Below are positions 45,201-52,858 of a stretch of DNA of 64,000 bases, in pieces (positions within the stretch are counted from its first letter, which is position 1; each line of letters opens with the position of its first letter). The notes beneath the pieces were generated by a model, which was not told the origin of the DNA, made no database searches, and saw nothing but the letters and a program-made list of their open reading frames with translations. This DNA comes from Endomicrobiales bacterium. Its GTDB lineage: Bacteria; Elusimicrobiota; Endomicrobiia; Endomicrobiales; JAFGGC01. Location: contig JAFGGC010000027.1 of the NCBI GenBank assembly GCA_016930715.1, positions 1-64,000 of the forward strand, read 5' to 3'. Made by a program: the position numbers and the translations under genes.

Positions 45201-47757
45201 CTCTGAAATGGATGATTTGAAAAGAGGTTATTCTGAAGAGCAAACCGCATTAAAGTCAAAAAGAGATGAAATTGACAACATATGCAAAATGTTAAGAAGC
45301 GACTCTGAAAAAAAGATATCCGAGTTGAACGCTCAAATCGATGTCCTTAAGTCTGATTTTAATAAAAAGGAATCAGAATTTGACAGGCAAAGGATTAAAT
45401 ACGCTCAAAAACTAGCTAGCATTAAAAACGATTATTCTGAAAAAGAATGGGCTCTGAGGGAAGAAAAAATAAGGTACGAGCAGGATTCTCATAAAATATT
45501 AAAAGAAAAGGAAGAAGAATTGTCAAAGATTAACACAGAATATCAAGAAAGACGGCTTATATGGCAAAAAGAGAAATCAGAGCTTGAGAGTCGCTTAAAC
45601 AATGAGATTATTCAGCTTAAAAACGATATAAATGAATTGTCTTTGGCAAAGGGCAAGCATGAAGCGGAATATCCAGCGGCAATAGAGATGAAAAATAGGG
45701 AAATAAGCCAATTGCATAAGCAATTGCAGGATAAAGAATACGAGTATACTTCGCGGATAAGCCGGGCCGAACGTATGGAGATGAATTTCAGGAAAAGAAC
45801 CGAAAAGAGACTTCAGGTGCTTAAAGACGAATCTGAAAAAGTACAATCTGGTTTAAAGGAAGCAATATCAAGCATGGAATTAAAATACAGGGAAAATAAA
45901 CAGGAATATGATAAACACATTGGCAGTTTAAATGATGAGATAGCGCGCGTCAAAAATGAGCTCACGGAAGAAAAATCCCGCCTCGAAAAACAGAAATATG
46001 AGCTCGAAACTGTCGTCAAAGACACTGAAGAAAGAATGAAAAATGAATTTCGTTATAAGGAAAAGGAATTCATAACATTACAAAACTCGTTTATTGAGAA
46101 GCAAAGAGCGTGGGAAGACGACTGGAATCAAAAGGAAGGGATATACTCGCAGGAAAAGAAACTTTTGGTGGAAGAATACGAGAAAGCGAAAAATATTACG
46201 TTGCAGGAACAGGAAAAGTTGTCCGTAAAACTTGCCGAAAAGGAAAAGGAAATATCGGATTTAAAGAGCAGTGCAGAAAAAACGCTTGAAAATATGACTG
46301 TCGAATATAGTAAAAGTAAATCTATTTGGGAAGAAAATAACAATGCATTGGCAAAGAAAATCACGGAGCTTGAAGATTCTTTTTCAGCTCTGAAAAATAA
46401 GTGGAGCGAAACGCATATGGCGAAGGAAAGGGAGCTGTCCGCCCTGAGGTCGAATATTGATTTTTGGGAAATGAAGTCCAGGGCAGAACAAGAAAAACAC
46501 GCGCTGGCTTGGGAAGAAGAGAGAAACGCGATTGAAATCCGCATAAAAGAAGAAAGCGAAGTGCTTGAAGAGTTCAGAAAGAAAAGCGCTATTCAGCTGG
46601 AAGAAAAGCAAAAGGCGTTGCAGAACGTGAAGGAGCAGTACGAAAAGGTTGAAAAGGAAAAATTAGTCCAGGTAAAGGAAATGGAAGCAAAATATTCAGA
46701 TGAAAGAGAGCGGTTGGTAAACGAGACAGAATCGCTGAAAAAAATTACGAAAGAGGAAACCGACAAGGCGGAAAAAGCCATAAGAGAACTGGCAAGAGAG
46801 TTGGAAAAAACTAAACTGGAAAGCGTTCTCAAAGATACAGTAAGGCTTTCGGACGCTCAAAAGTACGAATCAAAGTGGCGAAAAACCCAAAGATCGCTGG
46901 AAGAAGAATTAAGGGAAATAAGGCGTAAACTTGAAGATGAAAAGGCCCTCGTGTCAAGAAATATAAAGCTTAGAACGGAAGAGATAAATACCCTTCAGGT
47001 AAGGATGACGCTAAGGGAGGAAAGAAGGCAGGCGGAAATAAGCAGGCGCCAGGAAGAGACTAGAAGAATCGTGTCTGCGCTGGAAGCGGAATTGAAAGAA
47101 GCGGAATCCAAGTACAAGAAGGAAGTGCCGGAAAAGAAAGGGGAATTGTCCGGCTTAAAGGGTCAATTGAAAGCGTTAAAAGAGGAGGCGGCCAGTAAAG
47201 AAGATGCCTGGCAGAAAGCGCGGTTTGAAAAGGAGTCAGAAACTCAAAAACTTTTTGAAACATTCGCATCGGAGCTAAAGAAGGCCGAAGATGCACTTGT
47301 TCAGGAGAGCAGGCGTTATGAAGAGCTGCTACAGCTAAAGGAGAAACAGGTGCATAACCTCTTTGAAATGGTGAAATCGAAAGAGGGCAGTCTTATGGCC
47401 GAGAGGGATTTTACTCAGGAGATGCTATTATCCTTAAGAGCAAGGGCTGACGAAATAGAGGCCGGTTTGCGAAATACATACGCGGCAGGTAGAGACCAGA
47501 AAGAAGTTCTGAGCTCGGACTTTGAGTCCGCCATAGAGACGTTCAACAAAAAGGATTTTCAGAAAACCGAGCAGATACTTAAAAATATTTTGAAGAAAAA
47601 GCCAGATTTTGCCGGCGCATACCAATATCTTGCCCTGTGTTACTGGAATATGGGCAATAAGGCGGAGGCGAAGAAAATGGCGGAAAAAGCGCTGGAGCTT
47701 GAACCGCACAACGCAGAACTGAAGCTATGGATAGAAAATATAAAGGAAAATACCTAA
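42202..47757 (+). CDS. Giant coiled-coil protein with a 61-residue repeat and TPR tail
   Basis: 1851 residues, no signal peptide or membrane helix. Nearly all of it is charged heptad coiled coil. A motif W/hydrophobic-x3-I/L-x2-K-E/D-x-E-I/L recurs at residues 59, 120, 181, 242, 303, 364, 425 and 486 (W or Y), and the same register continues to 730, 974, 1096, 1157, 1279, 1340, 1401, 1584 and 1706; every gap is a multiple of 61. Two TPR-like helices pairs (about 1765-1845) end the chain, resembling the end of the FliF-FliG fusion. AT-rich codon use (Lys AAA, Ile ATT/ATA) sets it apart from neighbours. Confidence 0.93.
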   Translation: MGFFEKKKTKENNQPKSDLVFVKRDLSIPESEMLLAAKKRAEDDIRALEEKVSSERQSWMGRLRNREDEKISIQAKLEALIRKMDQEKNKKCSKFDLMQKQVERELVQAQEALKREVDEWNAKLSAKDKEIEDTKKRTALAEAQAQISDEDKLRALRADVEMLVQRLKSTERSMLEEQSQWITRIKDKENEIINLKTQLALKETQSAGEEEKDRLERRQAEEAWSRKISEVEKSLQDNRSEYEKSYKSKETELLALKRIMDERIVSANLECEERERHLRALIDKLKAEADLVSEHMSIENAQWKNIMEEKDAELAQLKTSILLRESQDKSAQDKLKKDFAAAESAFLKKLRDMTNRLAEEKRNWQTELANKEEAIKAFKVQAELKIKELWDLQESKKDRAKEEKAAIEKRIEDLKTNYSVHKARWQAEVSAKNDEISSFLAGLQNKEAESVNRNESALKEMEGRIIMLQKELFSAEKDLSDEKTRWGALLISKEAELEGLRNELANREESIKSQIDSFKSQLDKELQPFLDQERSIKEGIERVRKQGEAEVSQKIQYAASVEEKSKANLDNIHKKYQIQSDRINKNADKLRRDIDDIKNALEENSKTAISKLDALRSEEERLKTDLEISERRKSESMQRLEEEYAEKRAQVQDSIAKTEKETSEINERLKKELADKIREIEHRKRENADIIRETEKEYSRKMNSLALEIANMEKVLSDTAKERNSQDLEYNLKIKAKEQDILRIQKELKENELNDKKELNDLRQEMLKSILPLENRKKEVENRLLLMKREREERLSSLEAEIKSLRHDAQKQEEELSRRTTAEEQKLSLKRKDIEEKVQQTKSQIEYDTRRFEDQLVKLEETMSALRNEKLHLSEQSAVQKTRINAEGKAEMTALSVQLEHAEKQYRELRAKLDAQIAGKADDARKEKDRISELVAGFKEEFELKEKELLDAETEGYTEIANIKVQFDKLRSKNEKMLAEREKEINDVRNEIASEKARVASEMDDLKRGYSEEQTALKSKRDEIDNICKMLRSDSEKKISELNAQIDVLKSDFNKKESEFDRQRIKYAQKLASIKNDYSEKEWALREEKIRYEQDSHKILKEKEEELSKINTEYQERRLIWQKEKSELESRLNNEIIQLKNDINELSLAKGKHEAEYPAAIEMKNREISQLHKQLQDKEYEYTSRISRAERMEMNFRKRTEKRLQVLKDESEKVQSGLKEAISSMELKYRENKQEYDKHIGSLNDEIARVKNELTEEKSRLEKQKYELETVVKDTEERMKNEFRYKEKEFITLQNSFIEKQRAWEDDWNQKEGIYSQEKKLLVEEYEKAKNITLQEQEKLSVKLAEKEKEISDLKSSAEKTLENMTVEYSKSKSIWEENNNALAKKITELEDSFSALKNKWSETHMAKERELSALRSNIDFWEMKSRAEQEKHALAWEEERNAIEIRIKEESEVLEEFRKKSAIQLEEKQKALQNVKEQYEKVEKEKLVQVKEMEAKYSDERERLVNETESLKKITKEETDKAEKAIRELARELEKTKLESVLKDTVRLSDAQKYESKWRKTQRSLEEELREIRRKLEDEKALVSRNIKLRTEEINTLQVRMTLREERRQAEISRRQEETRRIVSALEAELKEAESKYKKEVPEKKGELSGLKGQLKALKEEAASKEDAWQKARFEKESETQKLFETFASELKKAEDALVQESRRYEELLQLKEKQVHNLFEMVKSKEGSLMAERDFTQEMLLSLRARADEIEAGLRNTYAAGRDQKEVLSSDFESAIETFNKKDFQKTEQILKNILKKKPDFAGAYQYLALCYWNMGNKAEAKKMAEKALELEPHNAELKLWIENIKENT

Positions 47758-47773
47758 TCCAAGGAGGACTAAA

Positions 47774-50700
47774 ATGATTGACGACAAAAAACCCAAGGTA
47801 CCACCGCCGCTTCCGGGCCAGAAAGGTGCGCCAAAACCGCCGCAGAACGCGCCAAAACCGCCGCTAAATGCGCCGAAGCCGCCGCTTCCAGCAGGTGCCG
47901 CGGCCCCGAAACCGGCCGTTCCGGGTCCGAAACCGTCCCCGAAGCCTTCGATGCCTGCCAGACAGGAACAGCAGGCGCGCGGAGAACAGGCTTATCCGGT
48001 TTCCAGCGAAATCGATGAAATGAAAAGAGAATTGGAGCTGCAAATAATGTCGCTGCAATCTCAGCTTCAGGAAGAGAAGGAAAAGCTTCTGCTGCAAACC
48101 GTCCGGGCCAAAGAAGAAGAGGCAATGGCGGCCAAGGTGGAGGAATCCCTCAAGGACATACAAGACAAGCTCAGGCGGGAAAAAAGAGAACAGGAACTTC
48201 AGGAATCTCTTAATACCGCAGAAAGCAAGATAAAGGAGCTTGAACAGCGCTTGACGCAGGAACGCCAGACGTGGGTTGAAACGCTCAAGACCCAGATGGG
48301 GCAAAGGGATACCCAGGACAGGGAACTCGAACGCAATTTCGACCTTCAACTCAAAGAACTTGAAAGACGCTGGCAGGAAGAAAAGCTCGGCTGGTCGCAG
48401 GCGTTAAAGCTCAAGGAAGAAGAGCTTGATAAGCTTAAGATCGATTTTGAGACTGAGATAGTCCGCGAGAGACAGCTTGGAGAAAAAAGGAACTCGCAGT
48501 TGGAACAGGAAAGAGACGCTGTCCGCAGGGAACTGAAGGAAATGAGCGGGCTTTTCAAGCAGGAAAAGGACAATCTCTACGAGAAACTCGAATCCCGCGA
48601 CAGGGAGTTTTTGTCCCTTAAGGCGCAGCAGGCGATGATCGTGACGCAGCTGAGGCAGGAAAAGGAGAAGCACGACCAGTTACGCCAGCTTCTAGAAAAG
48701 TTCAAGGCGGAAAAAGAGTCGCTGATATCCCAAATCGGCGCAAAGGATAAGGACTATTTTCTGCTGAAAACTCAGTCGGCGCTTCACCAGGCAAGGGTGA
48801 AAGCGGACCAGGAAAAACTGCTTAAAGAAATAGTATTGTATAAGGAGCAGATACAGAAAGAAAGGCAGCAGTGGGAGATCAATGCCAAGGCGAGGGAGCA
48901 TGAACTTAGTCTTCTTGCCGAAACTTCGAGGACCAGAGAGTCGGAACTGAGGCAGCAGCTCGAGCAGAAGGAAAGGGAGTTCAGGGGCCAGCAGCTCCAA
49001 TGGATCGAAAGATTTCAAGCAAAAGAAAGGGAGTTCAATTCGCTTGCGGAAAGAGAAAAAAACCTGAATATAGAAACAGCTCAACTGGAACAAAGAATTA
49101 TTCAGTTGCAGGATAAGCTCGCGGTAGCCTCGTCGGACCTCGATGAAGAGAAAACGAGGGCAGAATCTTTTCGCAAAGAGACCGAAAGGCTTAGCGAAGA
49201 ATCTAAAAAACTTGAGTTGCTGCGTGGTTCAGACGCTTTAAAGGCGCAGCATCTTGAAAACCGGATAAAGGACTATGGACGCGAGATTTCCGATAAAAAT
49301 ATTGAATTGCTCGACCGTGAACGTGAACTGGACAATTTGAGGAAAGAGATGCAGGCGGAGGTGAGGGCAAAGGATCTGAAAATAGAAGCGGAAAGAGGCG
49401 TTGCGGAGGAGCTTAAGATCAAGCTTGTCGAAGGTGAGCACAGGCAGAAGGATCTGACCCAGCGTATCGAGGAATACATAAAAGGCCTGGAGTCGCAAAA
49501 GGAGGACTTTTCCAAGAAGCAAAACGAGTTTGAAATTCAGAAACAGGATTTCGTGATGAAACTGCAAACACAGCAGAGGATTATCGAAGAATTTACTGCG
49601 AGGGAAAAGGACTTTGAACTTAAGATCAAGGACAAAGACGGCGAAATGCGGGAAATATCAGTGGGCATTGAAAGTATTAAGAATGAACTCGCGGCCAGAG
49701 AAATTACGCACAAAACGGAGCTATCAGCACTGCATGGTCAGGTGCACTCGAAAGACAAGGAGCTCGCATCGGCTGCGGCTAAAGAAGTCGATTACAAGCT
49801 GAGGATAGCCGAGATAGAGCAGAAGATGCGGGACTCCGAGACGAGGCTGGAACTTGGCATGATGGAGCTTTCCGAGCAGAAGCAGGAACAAGAGAGAGTG
49901 CGAGCGCAGATGGACCTTGTCAAGGAAGAACATAAAAACAACGTGCTTAAGCTGGAAAACGATTTAAAGAAGGCCGAGCAGGATAAAGGCGATATGAAAG
50001 CGGAGATGGCAAGGGTCAATGCCTTGATAAGCCAGTTGGAAAACCAAAACAACGCGCTAAAGAACGAAATAGCGCTGAAGGAAAAAGATAATTTCATCCA
50101 TCTGGGTCAAAAAGACACGGCCCATGCCGCCGAAATCGCCAGGATGAAAGAGCGGATGCAATATCTTGAAAAAGAGCTGAATGACAAGAATGCCGACATA
50201 AGATCCGCGGTTGAAGAATACGAGGATGAATGGAAGAGGAAAGAGGAACATATACTGCAGGCATTGAAAGAAAAAGACGGGGTTGTTGATCAGCTCAAGG
50301 CGGAGCTGTCTAACCAGAAAAAGGAAAAGGAAAGATTCCTGCGCCATCAGCAGGAGGGTGAAGAGCGCAATCAAGCCGAGCTTATGAGCGTACAGCATAA
50401 GCTCTGGGAAATGAAGGAAAAGCTCGCCGAAGCCTCGCGCCAGAAAGAACATGATGGCGCGCAAATAAAGGCAAAATTAAGAGATGCTGAGGAAAGCATC
50501 AGGGTAGAGCTCGAGAACAAGTATCGTCAAAAGCTATCGCAGCATGAAAAGGAGCAGGAGAGGATTAAACAGGAAGTCGGCGCTGAAATACAGGTTTTAA
50601 GGGACACAATGCGCGGTGAGCTCAATAAAATGGAAGAACAGCTCGTCGGGGAAAGGAAAGAATGGCAGGAGCGTGTGAAGGAAAAGGAGGACAAATCTTC

Positions 50701-51037
50701 GGTTCTTTCACGCAGGATAGAGGAATTGATGGCCCAGATAAGGGAAAAGGAAGAACAGGTCGTCAGGTATGGGCTTTCGAACGGCGGACAATACAGGGTA
50801 AATGTTACGGAAAACAACGGTGTCAAGATAAGCACGATTGAAAGATCGCCGCAGAACGCGGGTCCGGTTGTGAGCGGTTTACCAGCAAAGGAGAACGACT
50901 ATGCATTCCCGCCGAGGGAAGAAGAAGTTGATATGAAGGAGTCGTATTCATTGTGGGAGGTGTTTAAGAGGATCTGGAAGGGGATGAACGAGCCCATAAT
51001 AGAAATAGGTTCAAGAAAAGAAGAAAAGAATAAATAA
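47774..51037 (+). CDS. Long coiled-coil protein with Pro-rich N-terminus
   Basis: 1087 residues. The first 65 are proline-rich with repeated APKPP units. Residues about 75-1000 are coiled coil without a membrane segment. The W-x3-I/L-x2-K-E-x-E-L motif occurs at W207 (WSQALKLKEEEL), L268, W367 and W410, with some pairs 61 apart (207/268, 306/367, 349/410) but no single register. The C-terminus has SLWEVFKRIWKGMNEPIIEI followed by a basic tail, similar to the end of the next protein. It is 16 bp after the giant coiled-coil gene. Confidence 0.88.
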   Translation: MIDDKKPKVPPPLPGQKGAPKPPQNAPKPPLNAPKPPLPAGAAAPKPAVPGPKPSPKPSMPARQEQQARGEQAYPVSSEIDEMKRELELQIMSLQSQLQEEKEKLLLQTVRAKEEEAMAAKVEESLKDIQDKLRREKREQELQESLNTAESKIKELEQRLTQERQTWVETLKTQMGQRDTQDRELERNFDLQLKELERRWQEEKLGWSQALKLKEEELDKLKIDFETEIVRERQLGEKRNSQLEQERDAVRRELKEMSGLFKQEKDNLYEKLESRDREFLSLKAQQAMIVTQLRQEKEKHDQLRQLLEKFKAEKESLISQIGAKDKDYFLLKTQSALHQARVKADQEKLLKEIVLYKEQIQKERQQWEINAKAREHELSLLAETSRTRESELRQQLEQKEREFRGQQLQWIERFQAKEREFNSLAEREKNLNIETAQLEQRIIQLQDKLAVASSDLDEEKTRAESFRKETERLSEESKKLELLRGSDALKAQHLENRIKDYGREISDKNIELLDRERELDNLRKEMQAEVRAKDLKIEAERGVAEELKIKLVEGEHRQKDLTQRIEEYIKGLESQKEDFSKKQNEFEIQKQDFVMKLQTQQRIIEEFTAREKDFELKIKDKDGEMREISVGIESIKNELAAREITHKTELSALHGQVHSKDKELASAAAKEVDYKLRIAEIEQKMRDSETRLELGMMELSEQKQEQERVRAQMDLVKEEHKNNVLKLENDLKKAEQDKGDMKAEMARVNALISQLENQNNALKNEIALKEKDNFIHLGQKDTAHAAEIARMKERMQYLEKELNDKNADIRSAVEEYEDEWKRKEEHILQALKEKDGVVDQLKAELSNQKKEKERFLRHQQEGEERNQAELMSVQHKLWEMKEKLAEASRQKEHDGAQIKAKLRDAEESIRVELENKYRQKLSQHEKEQERIKQEVGAEIQVLRDTMRGELNKMEEQLVGERKEWQERVKEKEDKSSVLSRRIEELMAQIREKEEQVVRYGLSNGGQYRVNVTENNGVKISTIERSPQNAGPVVSGLPAKENDYAFPPREEEVDMKESYSLWEVFKRIWKGMNEPIIEIGSRKEEKNK

Positions 51038-51069
51038 CAGGCATATTCCAGCAAGAGAGGAGTTCGATA

Positions 51070-51786
51070 GTGGAAAGAGTTAGTCAACCGGGTGTCGTGT
51101 GGGAGATGTTCGAAAAAAAGCTGAGTGAGCTTGAGGGGCGGCTGGGCGCGCCAGTATTGGACGAGAATCCGTCCCGGCCAACGTCCGAAAGCTTAGACGG
51201 CGCGGTTTTAAACGACGACAAAGAGCCGGAAATTGTGTCAAGCGTCAGGGACCTGGTCGAGTACGAAAAAGACATAACGGTTTTAAAAAGGGCGCTTAAG
51301 AGCATCGGAGACGACTTCGTCGCGAAGGAAAAAGAGTTCAAGAAACAGCAGTCCAATATTGCCAAGTTGGTCTCAGATTGGGAAATAAAATTACAGCAGA
51401 GCGAAAGAGAAAAGGAAGAATTCAGGAAAAGGCTCGCCGAAATGGCCGCGGAAAGGAATAAGGTGCTGGACGAGGTTAAGTTCCTCAAGATAGACAATAA
51501 GGAATATAAGGACAAATACACCGATGCTTTTGCCCGCAACCAAGGACTGGAAAAAGTGCTTGCGGGAAAGGACAAAGAGATAACGAGAATTTTCGACCGT
51601 ATGCGGAACCTCGAGGAAGCGAACAAGAACTTAAACGAAAAAAATGATTTTCTCATACAAATAAGACGCGAAGTCGCGGCGAAGCAGGAGCATACAATCA
51701 AAGGGAAAGGCTTTTTATCCGGCTTTTTTGGATGGTTGATGAAACCCCTTGTCGTAATTGAAACGGGAGAAAAAGGTGAAAACTAG
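51070..51786 (+). CDS. Short coiled-coil protein with hydrophobic C-terminus
   Basis: 238 residues, starting at GTG 51070 after GAGAGGAG. Residues about 60-205 are coiled coil, with SDWEIKLQQSEREKEEFRKR matching the Trp motif of its neighbours. The C-terminus GFLSGFFGWLMKPLVVIETG is hydrophobic and shares the M-x(0,2)-P-I/L-I/V-x-I pattern with the preceding protein's end, a possible common docking tail. No family recognised. Confidence 0.75.
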   Translation: MERVSQPGVVWEMFEKKLSELEGRLGAPVLDENPSRPTSESLDGAVLNDDKEPEIVSSVRDLVEYEKDITVLKRALKSIGDDFVAKEKEFKKQQSNIAKLVSDWEIKLQQSEREKEEFRKRLAEMAAERNKVLDEVKFLKIDNKEYKDKYTDAFARNQGLEKVLAGKDKEITRIFDRMRNLEEANKNLNEKNDFLIQIRREVAAKQEHTIKGKGFLSGFFGWLMKPLVVIETGEKGEN

Positions 51787-52783
51787 CCGGGTATTTATAC
51801 GCTACCTTTTGGGTATTGTGGTGTTTGGGAACATACTTGTTCTTGGTTGTGTTTCGAGCATTAAAGACCAAAAGGCTTCAATTTCGCCTCTTTCCCTGCC
51901 GGGTGTCGCCGACGAGCAGGCAGCCGCGGCGTACAGGGGAAAAGAGTCCGTTGCCGAATCGGGCGGTATCGCAGAAACTGCGCTCGGAGAAGAAAACGGT
52001 TTTGTCACGAAAGACCGGTTTCCGAAAGAGGAAATAATCGATGAAATCAGCGCCGAACCGGACTCAACGATAGGAGAGAGCCCGATACTTGAAGCCCCCG
52101 GCGATGCGAACGAACAGGACGAAGCTGAGTTCCCTGTGCCGGCGGAGGAGCCCTTGATTGAAAGTATCGCGGAATCAGCAGTTGAAGAACCTGTAACTAT
52201 TGAACCAGCCGTACAGCCGGCCAAACCTGCGGCAGAGAAGGTCGCGCCCTTTGAAAAGGCAACGCGGATAGCCCCGGTTCCGGGAGCTCCTGAAACGAAA
52301 GTGATGGAAGTGGTGCCGAAAGTAATGCCGGAAGAAACACAGGGGCAGCCACGGGAAGCGGCGTATGTGCCGGAAGAGGTCGCGTTCCCAAGCGTGTCCC
52401 GGGAGATAGGCCAGCAAGAAGATGTTATGGAAAGGAAAACTGCAGCAGGGAGTGCGCCAGAGACAGAATATGAGCCCATAATGCCGCCCGAGCCTCAAGC
52501 CCCGCCCGCGAGAGCGTTTCCAAGAACAACAGTAACCGAAAAACCGGAACCCGTTATGAAAACCGAGATAAAAGCGAAGCTTGAGCGAATGAGAAAGATG
52601 CGTACATCCTCCGACAAACCGGCTATCGTCAAGGCCCACACCGTGTCTTCCGGCGAAACCCTTCCATTGCTTGCGGAAAAATACTACGGTAGCAGCGAAG
52701 AATGGCTGAAAATATACGAGGCAAACAGCGATAAAATTGAAAAAGGCACCTTAAGAAAAAACGAGGTGATCATTATACCGTGA
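51776..52783 (+). CDS. LysM-domain lipoprotein
   Basis: GTG 51776, with GGGAG at 51765-51769, is the likely start, overlapping the previous stop by 11 bp; the product is 335 residues. The signal peptide ends in a lipobox, LVLGC. A long Pro/Glu/Ala-rich spacer (about 40-270) leads to a C-terminal LysM domain: KAHTVSSGETLPLLAEKYYG, then SSEEWLKIYEANSDKIEKGT. It would be lipid-anchored and bind peptidoglycan, linking the cluster to the cell wall. Confidence 0.87.
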   Translation: MKTSRVFIRYLLGIVVFGNILVLGCVSSIKDQKASISPLSLPGVADEQAAAAYRGKESVAESGGIAETALGEENGFVTKDRFPKEEIIDEISAEPDSTIGESPILEAPGDANEQDEAEFPVPAEEPLIESIAESAVEEPVTIEPAVQPAKPAAEKVAPFEKATRIAPVPGAPETKVMEVVPKVMPEETQGQPREAAYVPEEVAFPSVSREIGQQEDVMERKTAAGSAPETEYEPIMPPEPQAPPARAFPRTTVTEKPEPVMKTEIKAKLERMRKMRTSSDKPAIVKAHTVSSGETLPLLAEKYYGSSEEWLKIYEANSDKIEKGTLRKNEVIIIP

Positions 52784-52858
52784 AATCATAATCCGCGCTA
52801 GCCCTGCGGGCACGGAGCCGGATAGAATGCGCGTCACCCAGAAGGCGAGGAGGACTAA

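Noticed and set aside
42202-47757. A 183-bp periodicity that could suggest a CRISPR array or satellite DNA
   Set aside because: The periodicity is in the protein (61 residues); the DNA units are diverged and form one long open frame.
51802-52479. Long minus-strand frame opposite the LysM lipoprotein
   Set aside because: It is a shadow of the Pro/Glu/Ala-rich spacer; no start signals or family features.
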